From Pseudonocardia parietis (GTDB lineage Bacteria > Actinomycetota > Actinomycetes > Mycobacteriales > Pseudonocardiaceae): DNA of 64,000 nt. The notes below the pieces were generated by a model. It had not been told where the DNA came from. It made no database searches and saw only the letters and a program-made list of their open reading frames with translations. Where the stretch lies: the NCBI RefSeq assembly GCF_017876315.1, contig NZ_JAGINU010000001.1:2480001-2544000 (forward strand). The letters run 5' to 3'. Position numbers and translations under genes: made by a program. This document shows, piece after piece, positions 7,098-16,027 of the stretch (positions are counted from its first letter, which is position 1; the number at the start of each line of letters is the position of its first letter).

Positions 7098-8162
7098 ATG
7101 GCGATCGAGAACCCCTACTACACGCACGAGTTCCACGGCGACTACGAGCTGCTCGGCCTCGGGGAGTTCGCGCTGGAGGAGGGCGGGGTCATCCCCGACC
7201 TCCAGCTCGCCGTCGCCACGTTCGGCACCCTCGACGAGGCCAAGAGCAACGCCATCCTCGTGACGACCTGGTACTCGGGCACCCACCAGATCTTCCGGGA
7301 CGTCTACATCGGACCGGAGCGGGCGCTGAACCCGGAGAAGTACTTCATCGTCGTGGTCAACCAGATCGGCAACGGGCTCTCGACCAGCCCGCACAACGCG
7401 TCCGGCGCGAACGCGGGGATCGCGATGTCGAAGTTCCCGCACGTCCGGATCGGTGACGACGTGCGTGCCCAGGAGCAGCTGCTGCGCGAGCACTTCGGCA
7501 TCGAGTCGCTGCAGCTCGTCGTCGGCGGCTCGATGGGTGCGCAGCAGACCTACGAGTGGATGGTGCGCTTCCCCGGCAAGGTCCGGCGGGCCGCGCCGAT
7601 CGCGGGCACCGCGCAGAACACCCCGCACGACTTCCTCTTCACCAAGGCGCTGATCGAGGCGATCACCTCCGACCCGGGCTTCAAGGGCGGCGAGTACTCC
7701 TCGAACGCCGACGTCGTCGACGGGCTCAAGCGGCACGCCGGCCTCTGGGCGGTGATGGGCTTCTCCACCGAGTTCTGGAAGCAGGAGGTCTGGCGGGCGC
7801 TGGACTTCGACTCCAAGGAGGCCTTCATGGAGGGCTTCCTGGAGCCGTACTTCACCGCGATGGACCCGAACGACCTGCTGTGCATGGCGTGGAAGTGGCA
7901 GCACGGCGACGTCGCCCGGAACACGAACGGTGATCTCGCGGAAGCGCTGGGCCGCAACGAGTCCGTCGCGCGGATCATCCCGATCAACGAGGACATGTTC
8001 TTCCCGGTCCGCGACCACGAGTACGAGCTGGAGCTGACCCCGCACGCGACGATCCGGGTGATCGACGACGTGCTCGGCCACCTCGGGCTGTTCGGTGTCG
8101 CCCCGACCTACATCGGCCAGGTCGACCAGTACCTGCAGGAACTGCTCGACGTCGAGGCCTGA
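7098..8162 (+). CDS. Alpha/beta hydrolase, homoserine O-acetyltransferase-like
   Basis: The 354-residue protein has the MetX-type alpha/beta-hydrolase layout: early strand and oxyanion region (LQLAVATFGTLDEAKSNAIL), NQIGNGLSTSPHN, nucleophile Ser in GGSMGAQQ (about residue 146), a helical lid, and a catalytic His near the end (VLGHLGLFG). True MetX acetylates homoserine, but the gene lies next to an AcoR-type activator and an alcohol dehydrogenase and not with metY, so a catabolic acyl or ester hydrolase role is equally likely. The start at 7098 follows GAGGAACAGAGG. It may be co-transcribed with the regulator only 7 nt downstream. Confidence 0.75.
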   Translation: MAIENPYYTHEFHGDYELLGLGEFALEEGGVIPDLQLAVATFGTLDEAKSNAILVTTWYSGTHQIFRDVYIGPERALNPEKYFIVVVNQIGNGLSTSPHNASGANAGIAMSKFPHVRIGDDVRAQEQLLREHFGIESLQLVVGGSMGAQQTYEWMVRFPGKVRRAAPIAGTAQNTPHDFLFTKALIEAITSDPGFKGGEYSSNADVVDGLKRHAGLWAVMGFSTEFWKQEVWRALDFDSKEAFMEGFLEPYFTAMDPNDLLCMAWKWQHGDVARNTNGDLAEALGRNESVARIIPINEDMFFPVRDHEYELELTPHATIRVIDDVLGHLGLFGVAPTYIGQVDQYLQELLDVEA

Positions 8163-8168
8163 CCGGCG

Positions 8169-9989
8169 ATGGATCCGGTTCAGGTCGAGTCGGCCCGCCG
8201 CAGGTTCCTGCGGTACGGCCGGCTCGACCCGGTACCGGCCGCGGTCCGCCCGGAGGTCCTCGCCTCCTGGGAGCGGTCGCGCACCGGGGAGCCGGCCTTC
8301 GTCGGTCACGAGCCCGCCGGCTCGGCGGTCGCCGAGGCCGACGAGGTGTTCAGCGGTTTCCTCCGGCTCACCCCGCACCTGCCGTGCGCGCTGGCGCTGG
8401 TGGGCTCCGACGGTGTGGTGCGGGTCCGGTACGACGGCGACGACGGCTTGGCCGAGCTGCTCGACGCCGTCCGGCTGACGCCCGGGTTCCGGCACGGCGA
8501 GGAGGACGTCGGCACCACCGCTGCCGCGCTCGCCCCGTACCTCGGCGGGGCGGCCCGGGTCGACGGGCCGGAGCACCTGCATCCCGACCTGGGCTGGCTG
8601 GCCGAGGCCGCAGCCGTGGTGCCGCGGGACGACGGCGGACCGCCGGACGCCGTCGTCGTCCTCGGGCATGTCGGCGACCCGCCCGGCGAGCTCGGCCTGG
8701 CGCTGGCCCGCCGGCTCGCCGCCGAGGTCGGCGCGCTCGTCGGTGACCGCAGGCACCGCCGGGCCCGCGCCGTCCACGAGCGGTACGCCGCCGCGGACGC
8801 CGAGGGGCACACCTGGGTACTGGCCACCGACGGCGCGTTCCTGCTGACCTCACCCGGGGTGCGCCGGCTGTCGGCGGAGGACCAAGGGGTCCTGAGTGAT
8901 CTCGTCCTCGCCGGAGCGGTACTGGGTGAGGACGCGAGCCGGCACGTCGACCTGCCGTCCGGCCGGTGTGCGGAGCTGACGGTGGAACCGGTCCCTGGTG
9001 GCGGGTGCGTGGTCGCCGGGGGACCGGTCCTCGAGTCGCGGACGGCCACGGTGCCCGACGCGGTCCGCAGGCAGGGCTCGCACGTCGCACCGACCACGCG
9101 CCGGGACTATGCCGCCGACCTGCGCGCCGATGCGCCCCGCACGCACGCCGAGGCCCGCAGGCGCGCCAACCGGGAGCTGCTCAGCCCCTACCTGCGGGCC
9201 CGCCACGAGGTCGCGGCCGCCGTCGGGCACGGCAGGCACCAGCTGCTGATCGGTGAGACCGGCGTCGGGAAGCGGACGCTGGCGATCGAGCAGTTCCGCC
9301 GCGCTCACCCGGACGGGCGGACCCGCGTCGTCGACTGCTCGGCGATCGGGTCCGACGGCCCCGACCCGCTCGCCCGGGTCCGCCGCGAGCTGTCCGACCG
9401 GCCGCATCTGCTGGTACTTCACCAGCTGAACCTGCTCGGGCCGGTCGCGGCGCGCCGGCTCGACGAGTCGCTGCGCACCCTGGTCGCCCTGCCGGACGCG
9501 CTGACCGTCACCGGCTGCGTCGACTCGGCCTCGGTCGACGCGACCCGGCCGTACGGCCTGCTGCTGCGCCACTTCCACGAGACGGTCCGCATCCCGGCGC
9601 TGCGTTACCGAGCCGACGAGCTCGGCGAGATCGCGTTGTCGATCCTGCACTCGCTCTCCGGTGGCCGGTCGCTGCGGCTGTCGTTGCAGGTCGTGCGGGT
9701 GCTGGAGGGGTACGCCTGGCCCGGCAACGTCCGCGAGCTCGCCGACGTGCTGCGCTACGTCGTCGCCCGCAAACCGGTCGGCGTGATCCAGGCCCCGGAC
9801 CTGCCCGCGTCCTGTTTCGCCGCGCGGGCGCCGCGGATGTCGATGCTCGAGACGGCCCAGTGCGACGCGATCATCCAGGCGCTCTACGAGTCGCGCGGCA
9901 ACCGGTACAAGGCCGCCGAGATGCTCGGCATCGCCCGGTCGTCGCTCTACCGCAAGATCGACGCGTTCGGGATCAGCTACATCGGCTGA
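8169..9989 (+). CDS. AcoR-type transcriptional activator (GAF / AAA+ / Fis)
   Basis: The 606-residue protein has an N-terminal sensory half (about 40-330) of the AcoR/GAF type, a NtrC-like AAA+ domain with Walker A GETGVGK near residue 365 and AWPGNVREL near 520, and a C-terminal Fis helix-turn-helix (IIQALYESRGNRYKAAEMLG, then ARSSLYRKIDAFGI). The sigma-54-contacting GAFTGA loop is missing and the AAA+ region is short and degenerate. That is usual in actinobacteria, which lack sigma-54, and implies that it works with sigma-70-type polymerase. It likely activates the flanking hydrolase and alcohol dehydrogenase genes in response to a small alcohol or ketone. Confidence 0.85.
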   Translation: MDPVQVESARRRFLRYGRLDPVPAAVRPEVLASWERSRTGEPAFVGHEPAGSAVAEADEVFSGFLRLTPHLPCALALVGSDGVVRVRYDGDDGLAELLDAVRLTPGFRHGEEDVGTTAAALAPYLGGAARVDGPEHLHPDLGWLAEAAAVVPRDDGGPPDAVVVLGHVGDPPGELGLALARRLAAEVGALVGDRRHRRARAVHERYAAADAEGHTWVLATDGAFLLTSPGVRRLSAEDQGVLSDLVLAGAVLGEDASRHVDLPSGRCAELTVEPVPGGGCVVAGGPVLESRTATVPDAVRRQGSHVAPTTRRDYAADLRADAPRTHAEARRRANRELLSPYLRARHEVAAAVGHGRHQLLIGETGVGKRTLAIEQFRRAHPDGRTRVVDCSAIGSDGPDPLARVRRELSDRPHLLVLHQLNLLGPVAARRLDESLRTLVALPDALTVTGCVDSASVDATRPYGLLLRHFHETVRIPALRYRADELGEIALSILHSLSGGRSLRLSLQVVRVLEGYAWPGNVRELADVLRYVVARKPVGVIQAPDLPASCFAARAPRMSMLETAQCDAIIQALYESRGNRYKAAEMLGIARSSLYRKIDAFGISYIG

Positions 9990-9990
9990 G

Positions 9991-10010
9991 GTGTCCCGCT
10001 CCCGGGACAC
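9991..10010. promoter_or_regulatory. Inverted repeat GTGTCCCG-CTCC-CGGGACAC
   Basis: A perfect 8-bp dyad with a 4-bp spacer begins directly after the regulator stop codon and contains the same GTGTCCCG core as the elements at 7028 and 10067. It could be a regulator binding site for the dehydrogenase promoter or a small terminator. Confidence 0.5.
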
Positions 10011-10066
10011 CGGAGCCGCAGGCCGTCGTGACGGCGGGTCAGGTCGTCCCATATCGCGACACCCGA

Positions 10067-10084
10067 CTGTGTCCCGGGTCACTA
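10067..10084. promoter_or_regulatory. Dyad upstream of alcohol dehydrogenase
   Basis: CTGTGTCCCGGGTCACTA lies about 50 bp before the dehydrogenase start and matches 7029-7046 in 15 of 18 positions. Same spacing to the gene start and same core suggest one shared activator. Confidence 0.55.
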
Positions 10085-10126
10085 CCGTCGGTGTCGCCAC
10101 GCCACGCGCCCCATCGGAGGCAGCAC

Positions 10127-11173
10127 ATGAAGGCTCTCGTCTACCACGGCCCGGACAGCAAGTCCTGGGAGGACGTCCCGGACGCCGAGCTCCAGGACCC
10201 GACCGACGTCGTCGTCAAGGTCGACACCACCACGATCTGCGGCACCGACCTGCACATCCTGCAGGGTGACGTCCCCGCCGTCACCGACGGCCGCATCCTC
10301 GGCCATGAGGCGGTCGGCACGATCACCGCTGTCGGTGATGCGGTCCGGGGCTTCTCGGTCGGCGACCGGGTGCTCGTCCCGGCGATCACCAAGTGCGGCC
10401 GGTGCGAGTACTGCCAGCGCGGCATGCCGTCGCACTGCCAGACCGTCGGCGGGATCGGCTGGATCTTCGGGCACCTCATCGACGGCACCCAGGCCGAGTC
10501 CGTCCGCGTGCCGTACGCCGACACCTCGCTCTACGCGGTGCCGGAGGGGGTCACCGACGAGCAGGCGATCTTCCTGGCCGACGCGTTGCCGACCGGCTAC
10601 GAGGTCGGCGTGCTCGCCGGCAACGTCCGCCCGGGGAACACCGTGGCCGTCGTGGGGGCCGGCGCCGTCGGGCTGTCCGCGGTGCTGACCACCGGCCTGT
10701 GGGGCGCGTCGAAGGTGATCGCGATCGACTCCAACAAGTTCCGGCTGGAGAAGGCCCTGGAGTTCGGGGCGACCGACGCCGTCGAGGTCGGCCCGGGAAC
10801 CGTCGGCGACGTGACGGCGCTGACCGACGGGCTCGGTGTCGACGTCGCGATCGAGGCGGTCGGCTACCCGGAGACCCTGCTCACCGCGGCGTCGCTGGTC
10901 CGGCCCGGCGGCACGATCGCGAACGTCGGTGTCCACGGCACCCCGGTCGAGCTGCCCATGCAGGACATGTGGATCTCGAACGTGACGCTCACGATGGGGC
11001 TGGTCGACACCGTCTCGATTCCGACGCTGCTGAAGATGGTGGCGAGCGGCCGGATCCCGGCGGAGAAGATGGGCACCCACTCGTTCACCTTCGACCAGAT
11101 GGACGAGGCCTACGACGTCTTCAAGAACGCGGCCGCCAACCAGGCACTGAAGGTCGTCATCACCCCGGGCTGA
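10127..11173 (+). CDS. Zinc-dependent alcohol dehydrogenase (MDR family)
   Basis: The 348-residue enzyme carries catalytic zinc ligands (Cys in TTICGTDLH, His-Glu in GHEAVG), the structural-zinc lobe CGRCEYCQRGMPSHC, and an NAD-binding Rossmann stretch VAVVGAGAVGLSAV. It should oxidise a short-chain primary or secondary alcohol with NAD(P)+. ATG at 10127 has GGAGG 7 nt upstream. Its 3' end overlaps the convergent TetR gene by 14 nt. The AcoR-type gene upstream is the likely regulator. Confidence 0.93.
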   Translation: MKALVYHGPDSKSWEDVPDAELQDPTDVVVKVDTTTICGTDLHILQGDVPAVTDGRILGHEAVGTITAVGDAVRGFSVGDRVLVPAITKCGRCEYCQRGMPSHCQTVGGIGWIFGHLIDGTQAESVRVPYADTSLYAVPEGVTDEQAIFLADALPTGYEVGVLAGNVRPGNTVAVVGAGAVGLSAVLTTGLWGASKVIAIDSNKFRLEKALEFGATDAVEVGPGTVGDVTALTDGLGVDVAIEAVGYPETLLTAASLVRPGGTIANVGVHGTPVELPMQDMWISNVTLTMGLVDTVSIPTLLKMVASGRIPAEKMGTHSFTFDQMDEAYDVFKNAAANQALKVVITPG

Positions 11174-11822
11174 CGCCGGTCGGGCGAGCTGCCCGGAAGC
11201 GGTCCGTCCCGCGCAGGATCTCGGCCAGCCGGTCCCGGTGCCCGTCGAGGACCTGCGCGGTGGCGCCGGTCGTGGCCGCCAGCGCGACGTCGTCGGTCAC
11301 CACCCGGAACGCGGCGTTCACGGTGGCGGCCAGCAGCCTGACCTCGGCCGACTCCGGGGGCAGGCCGAGCCGGGGGCCGAGCATCCGGGCGAAGGTCGGC
11401 TCGGCCTGCTCCTGCAGTACCAGCCAGACGGCCCGCAGGGCGGGTGTGTCGCGGGTCAGGCGCACCACCGCGAGCACCGCCTCGGTGTCCGTCCGGAGCT
11501 CCTCCGGCAGGAACGTGTACGCGGCACGCAGGTGCTCGGTCAGGTCGACGTCCTGCGGCCAGGAGCGCAGGACCTCGCGGAACCCGTCGAGCGACTCGGT
11601 CAGCAGCGGCTCGACGCAGCTCTCCTTGGTCCGGAACAGGCGCCACAGCGTGCGTTCGGAGATGCCGGCCGCCGCCGCGACGTCGGCGCCCGAGGTGCCG
11701 GCGACGCCGCGCTCGCGGAACAGCCGCACGGCGCACCGGGAGATCGCCAGTCGCTGTGCCCGCCGGTCGTGTTCGGTCGTCGGCGGCCGTCCCCGGCGGG
11801 CGGTCTCGGGTTGCTCGGCCAC
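11160..11822 (-). CDS. TetR-family transcriptional regulator
   Basis: The 220-residue protein has an N-terminal TetR HTH (AISRCAVRLFRERGVAGTSG, then ISERTLWRLFRTKE) and a helical ligand-binding half. It is divergent from the cytochrome P450 gene with a 115-bp gap holding a dyad (11876-11895), so it most likely represses the P450/ferredoxin pair and itself. The phrase ISERTLWRLF is typical of regulators of this type in actinobacteria. Its tail overlaps the end of the alcohol dehydrogenase gene. Confidence 0.9.
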   Translation of the reverse strand: MAEQPETARRGRPPTTEHDRRAQRLAISRCAVRLFRERGVAGTSGADVAAAAGISERTLWRLFRTKESCVEPLLTESLDGFREVLRSWPQDVDLTEHLRAAYTFLPEELRTDTEAVLAVVRLTRDTPALRAVWLVLQEQAEPTFARMLGPRLGLPPESAEVRLLAATVNAAFRVVTDDVALAATTGATAQVLDGHRDRLAEILRGTDRFRAARPTGVSPG

Positions 11823-11875
11823 GGCCCCCTCCCGGATCCGGATGTTCGCGGCGTCGCCACCCTAATCGGTCATCT

Positions 11876-11895
11876 TTGTTGGCAGCTACTGACAA
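11876..11895. promoter_or_regulatory. Dyad in TetR/P450 intergenic region
   Basis: TTGTTGGCAGCTACTGACAA is an imperfect palindrome centred on AGCT (7 of 10 pairs) and is followed by the A/T-rich TAAAACC, a plausible promoter region for the P450 gene. It is a candidate TetR operator. Confidence 0.45.
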
Positions 11896-11937
11896 TAAAA
11901 CCTAGGCTCGGGTCACCACCACGAAGGAGGATGCTCC

Positions 11938-13149
11938 ATGACCCTTGCTGCCGAACGCCCGCAGCTGCCGTTCACGCGACCGAACCTGCTGGAGCTCGCC
12001 CCGTTCTACGAGGTGCTCCGCCGTGAGGCGCCGATCGCACCGGTGACCACCCCGGCCGGTGATCCGGCCTGGCTGGCGACGCGGTTCACCGAGGTCCGTG
12101 ACCTGCTGGGGGACAAGCGGTTCGGTCGCTCGCACCCGGATCCCGAGAATGCTGCGAAGATCAGTTTCGCCGCCGTGCAGGACGGCCCGAGCGGCGACTA
12201 CGAGTCCGAGGCGGCCGAGCACGGCCGGATGCGCCGGCTGCTCACGCCTGCGTTCTCGGCCAAGCGGATGCGCCGGCTGTCCGGGCACGTCCAGGAGCTC
12301 GTCGACGGCTACGTCGACCGCATGCTGGCCGACCACGACGCCTCCGGCGGCGGGACGGTGGACCTGCACGCCCACCTCGCGTTCCCGCTGCCCGTCGCGG
12401 TGATCTGCACGCTGCTGGGCGTCCCCGAGGCCGACGGCGACTACTTCCGCGACCTGTCCGACCGGATGGCCACCTACTCCGGCCAGGACGCGCACGACGC
12501 GCTGGCCGAGTTCGGCCGCTACATGGCCGGTCTGGCCGAGGGCAAGCGCGCCGAGCCGGGAGAGGACGTGATCACCGATCTGGTCCGGGCCCAGTCGGAG
12601 GACGAGGACTTCGGCTACCCGGAGATGGTCCGGCTCTGCGTCGGCCTGCTGTTCGCCGGGCACGAGACCACGGTTAACCGGATCGGGCTGGGCATGCTGT
12701 TCCTGATGACCCACCGCGAGCAGTGGGAGGCGCTGGCCGCCGACCCGGACGGCCGGATCGACGCCGTCGTCGAGGAGATCATGCGCCTCGGTGCCCCCGG
12801 CGATCTCGGCCTGCTGCGCTACGCACACGAGGACGTGGAGATGGGCGGCGTGACCATCGCCCGCGGCGACGCCGTGATCATCTCCATCAACGCCGCGAAC
12901 CGGGACGAGACGGTGTTCTCCGACGCCGAGGGCTTCGACCCGGACCGCACCGAGCGCGGCCACGTCGGATTCGGGCACGGACCGCACTTCTGCATCGGTG
13001 CCAGCCTGGCCCGCACCGAGCTGCGGGCGGTGTTCGTCACGCTGGCCCGCCGGCTCCCGCAGCTGCGGCTGGCGGTCGGGCTGGACGACCTGGACGTGCG
13101 CACCGACCACATCACCGGCGGGGTCCGCAGCCTGCCGGCCGCCTGGTGA
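11938..13149 (+). CDS. Cytochrome P450 (CYP105-like)
   Basis: The 403-residue soluble bacterial P450 has the I-helix oxygen-activation motif FAGHETT, the K-helix ExxR in EEIMR, and the haem-binding loop FGHGPHFCIGASLAR with the Cys ligand. A strong AAGGAGG site precedes the ATG. The ferredoxin gene 17 nt downstream supplies electrons, as is common for actinobacterial CYP105 enzymes. The substrate cannot be read from sequence; detoxification or secondary metabolism are both usual. Confidence 0.95.
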   Translation: MTLAAERPQLPFTRPNLLELAPFYEVLRREAPIAPVTTPAGDPAWLATRFTEVRDLLGDKRFGRSHPDPENAAKISFAAVQDGPSGDYESEAAEHGRMRRLLTPAFSAKRMRRLSGHVQELVDGYVDRMLADHDASGGGTVDLHAHLAFPLPVAVICTLLGVPEADGDYFRDLSDRMATYSGQDAHDALAEFGRYMAGLAEGKRAEPGEDVITDLVRAQSEDEDFGYPEMVRLCVGLLFAGHETTVNRIGLGMLFLMTHREQWEALAADPDGRIDAVVEEIMRLGAPGDLGLLRYAHEDVEMGGVTIARGDAVIISINAANRDETVFSDAEGFDPDRTERGHVGFGHGPHFCIGASLARTELRAVFVTLARRLPQLRLAVGLDDLDVRTDHITGGVRSLPAAW

Positions 13150-13166
13150 GACCGGAGGTGACGGCG

Positions 13167-13364
13167 ATGAAGGTCGAGGTCGACCAGGACGTGTGCGTCG
13201 GTTCGGGGCAGTGCCTGCTCACCGCGCCGGACGTGTTCGACCAGCGCGACGCGGACGCGATCGTGGAGCTGCTCGACGCCGAGCCGCCCGCGGCGCAGCA
13301 CCAGGTGGTGCGGCACGCGGCGGCGGGCTGCCCGGCCGCGGCGATCACCGTGCACGAGACCTGA
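13167..13364 (+). CDS. Ferredoxin, single [3Fe-4S] type
   Basis: The 65-residue protein has three Cys in the pattern CVGSGQC ... CPAAAI, with Gly/Ser in place of the second Cys, as in P450-partner [3Fe-4S] ferredoxins. It lies 17 nt after the P450 and is its probable electron donor. ATG at 13167 is preferred because GGAGG lies 9 nt upstream. Confidence 0.93.
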   Translation: MKVEVDQDVCVGSGQCLLTAPDVFDQRDADAIVELLDAEPPAAQHQVVRHAAAGCPAAAITVHET

Positions 13365-13469
13365 TTCGCGGGACCTGCGCGGTCACCGGTGCGCGACGCG
13401 CCGGGACCGTGGAGGAACCCGGGCGGTTCGGGTCGCGGTCCGGGCCCGGCCCCGGCAAGATCCGCGCAC

Positions 13470-14258
13470 GTGAACACACCGCTGGAGCAGGCGTTCCGCG
13501 CCGCGCACGAGGACCTGCCCCGCGAGGCGCCCGGCTCCGAGGAGACCACCGCCCTGCTGCTGCAGCTGGTCGGTGCGCTCCCGGACGCCCCTCGGATCGT
13601 CGACATCGGCTGCGGCACCGGTCCCGCCACGCTGCCGCTGGCCGCCGCGACGGCCGGCGAGGTCGTCGCCGTCGACACCTACGAGCCCTACCTGGCGCGG
13701 TTGCAGACCCGCGCGGCGACGTCCGGGCTCGGGGAGCGGGTCCGGCCGCTGGTCGCGTCGATGGACGACCTCCCGCTGCCCGACGGCTCCGCCGACCTGG
13801 TCTGGTCCGAGGGCGCCGCGTACCTCATGGGTCTCGACGCGGCGCTGGAGTCCTGGCGACGCCTGCTGGCCCCCGGCGGCGCGCTGGTGCTGACCGAGGC
13901 GGAGTGGACGACGTCCGAGCCGTCACCGGGGGCCCGGGCGTTCTGGGACGCCGGCTACCCGGCGATGCGCACCACCGCGGAGAACGTCGCCGCGGCCCAG
14001 CGCGCCGGGTACACGGTGCAGGGGGTCTACCTGTTGCCCGACTCGGACTGGGACGCCTACTACCGGCCGCTGGCGCACCGGATCGAGATGATGCGCTCCG
14101 CCGGCGTCGATCCGGCCGCGCTGGACGAGGTCGGCCGGGAGATCGCCGTCCGCGAGGAGTTCGGCGCCGAGTACGGCTACACCGCCTACGTGCTGCGCCC
14201 GCGCCGACCCCGCGGTGCCGCTCCGTCTCCGGACGGTCACGCCGCGCCGAACGGGTGA
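13470..14258 (+). CDS. Class I SAM-dependent methyltransferase
   Basis: The 262-residue product has motif I IVDIGCGTGPATLPL, an acidic residue after the next strand (VVAVDTYEPYL), and post-I/motif II LVASMDDLPLPDGSADLVWS, the layout of the methyltransf_11/25 group. The start is the GTG at 13470. A Pro/Arg-rich tail ends the protein. Acceptor unknown; it follows the P450/ferredoxin genes by about 100 bp but need not be functionally linked. Confidence 0.82.
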   Translation: MNTPLEQAFRAAHEDLPREAPGSEETTALLLQLVGALPDAPRIVDIGCGTGPATLPLAAATAGEVVAVDTYEPYLARLQTRAATSGLGERVRPLVASMDDLPLPDGSADLVWSEGAAYLMGLDAALESWRRLLAPGGALVLTEAEWTTSEPSPGARAFWDAGYPAMRTTAENVAAAQRAGYTVQGVYLLPDSDWDAYYRPLAHRIEMMRSAGVDPAALDEVGREIAVREEFGAEYGYTAYVLRPRRPRGAAPSPDGHAAPNG

Positions 14259-14322
14259 TGACGGAGGGCGATATCTGACCATCGGTCACTCTGAGCTGGG
14301 CCGATCGGGTTAACGTGGGGGT

Positions 14323-15003
14323 GTGATCGACGTTCCGACCCCGGCCGTCGCCGGACTGCTGTTGCGGGCCGTACCCCAGCACGTCCGCCGGGACGCGCAC
14401 GTCGCGATGCACGCACTCGCCCCGTGGGGTGCGGTCTCCGCGCAGCTCGTGCAGGACGCTGGCGGTGGGGTCGCCGACCACGACGTGCACGTCGACGGCG
14501 ACCCGGTGCAGGTCCCGTACCGGGTGTCGTTCCCCTGGCCCGCGCCGGCCTTCGTCGCCCGGCTGACGGCCCGCAGGCAGACCGTCGTCGCCGCGTGGCT
14601 GTCGCGCAGCGAGAACGCCGGGCATCGGCAGCGCGCGGCCCGGGAGCTGTTCTGCGTGCACGAACCGTGGGTCGCGCCGTTCGTGGTCCAGCTGTGCGGC
14701 GAGTACGTGCATGAGATCGGCGCGGACGTCGACCGGTTCGTGCGGACCGAGCTGCCCCGCCACCCCGAGCTGCGGCACGCCTACGCCCGGTTCGTCCGCG
14801 ACAACCCGCGCTACCTCGCGACGACCCGGCACCGGGCCGTCGCGTTCCGGGACCTCGACCACCGCTGGCCACACCGCGACGATCCCACCCGCCCCTACCC
14901 GCAGATCGCCGCGCTGGACGCCCTGGCCGAGCTCGCGTACCGGGGCGGGCACGACTACCCGGGTGACCCGGCGCCGTCCCGGATCACGGCGGTGGCGTCC
15001 TGA
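14323..15003 (+). CDS. Conserved-type hypothetical protein
   Basis: The 226-residue product (MIDVPTPAVAGLLLRAVPQH) has no signal peptide or transmembrane helix and no motif I recognise. Aromatic and His-rich blocks (ELFCVHEPWVAPFVVQLCGE, RYLATTRHRAVAFRDLDHRW) look like a folded globular domain. The short gap to the methyltransferase and the convergent MaoC gene give no clue. Confidence 0.7.
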   Translation: MIDVPTPAVAGLLLRAVPQHVRRDAHVAMHALAPWGAVSAQLVQDAGGGVADHDVHVDGDPVQVPYRVSFPWPAPAFVARLTARRQTVVAAWLSRSENAGHRQRAARELFCVHEPWVAPFVVQLCGEYVHEIGADVDRFVRTELPRHPELRHAYARFVRDNPRYLATTRHRAVAFRDLDHRWPHRDDPTRPYPQIAALDALAELAYRGGHDYPGDPAPSRITAVAS

Positions 15004-15013
15004 CCCTGCGGGC

Positions 15014-15856
15014 TCAGCCGGTCAGCTCGGCCGTCCCGCGGTCCAGGACCACCTCGCCGTCCACCGCGGTCCGGAAGAACACCACGTCGCCGTCGCGCCA
15101 GACCGAGACCGTCAGCGCCCGGCCGGGAACCACCGGCCTCGTGAACCGGGCGTTCATGGCGGTCAGCCTGCCCGGCTCGCCCTCGCACACGGTCGCGACC
15201 AGCGCCCGGGCCGTGTAGCCGTAGGTGCACATGCCGTGCAGGATCGGCCGGTCGAAGCCGCCCCGTGCCGCGAACGCGGGATCGGAGTGCAGCGGGTTGC
15301 GGTCCCCGGTCAGCCGGTAGAGCAGCGCCTGGGCCGCCCCGGTCCGGTAGGTCACCTCGTGGTCGGGCGCCCGGCCCGGGACGGGGGTCGGCACCTGCGC
15401 GCCGCGGGCACCGCCGAACCCGCCCTCGCCCCCGAGGAACACCGACCGCACCGTCGACGCCAGCGGGGCTCCGGTCTCGGCGTCGACCGCCCGGGCCTCG
15501 GTCCGGATCAGCGCGCCGGAGCCCTTGTCGAGCACCTCGGTCACCGTCGCCGTCACCCGGGCCCTGCCCTCCACCGGCAGCGGGCCGGCCAGCCGGAACG
15601 ACTGCTCGGCGTGCACCAGCCTCGAGTGGTCGACGTCGCCGAGCTCGACCCGGGCGTTGCGGGTGATGACCTCCGCGAACGAGGGCAGCACCGCCGTCCG
15701 GATGCCCTCGGTGTTCTCCGTGGTCAGTGTCAGCTCGGTCGTCGGATCCTCGCCACCGGCTCCGACGGCGACCGCGTAGAGCAGCACGTCGTCCCGTGCC
15801 CACGCGACGTGGACCGGCTCGCACTGCGTGCCCTCGAGATCGGGGGCCAGAGGCAT
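15014..15856 (-). CDS. MaoC-type double hotdog enoyl-CoA hydratase
   Basis: The 280-residue protein has two hotdog halves. The C-terminal half carries the hydratase-2 motif LLYRLTGDRNPLHSDPAFA with catalytic Asp and His, then GFDRPILHGMCTYGYTAR. The N-terminal half is the MaoC_dehydrat_N-like degenerate domain. It should hydrate trans-2-enoyl-CoA to (R)-3-hydroxyacyl-CoA. ATG at 15856 begins MPLAPDLEG after GAAGGAG. It is divergent from rsfS. Confidence 0.88.
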   Translation of the reverse strand: MPLAPDLEGTQCEPVHVAWARDDVLLYAVAVGAGGEDPTTELTLTTENTEGIRTAVLPSFAEVITRNARVELGDVDHSRLVHAEQSFRLAGPLPVEGRARVTATVTEVLDKGSGALIRTEARAVDAETGAPLASTVRSVFLGGEGGFGGARGAQVPTPVPGRAPDHEVTYRTGAAQALLYRLTGDRNPLHSDPAFAARGGFDRPILHGMCTYGYTARALVATVCEGEPGRLTAMNARFTRPVVPGRALTVSVWRDGDVVFFRTAVDGEVVLDRGTAELTG

Positions 15857-16027
15857 GGCGTCTCCTTCGACGGTCCACGGTGGCCGTGAACCTATCCCGG
15901 GGGCCGCCCGCCGCCCAACCCCCGTGCGGAGCCCGCCGACCGACCCCCGCCGGCACGGCTGACACACTGGTCACGTTCGGACGAACTCCGTCCGGACGGA
16001 GCTGACACCCGGGAGACGTGAGGCGCA

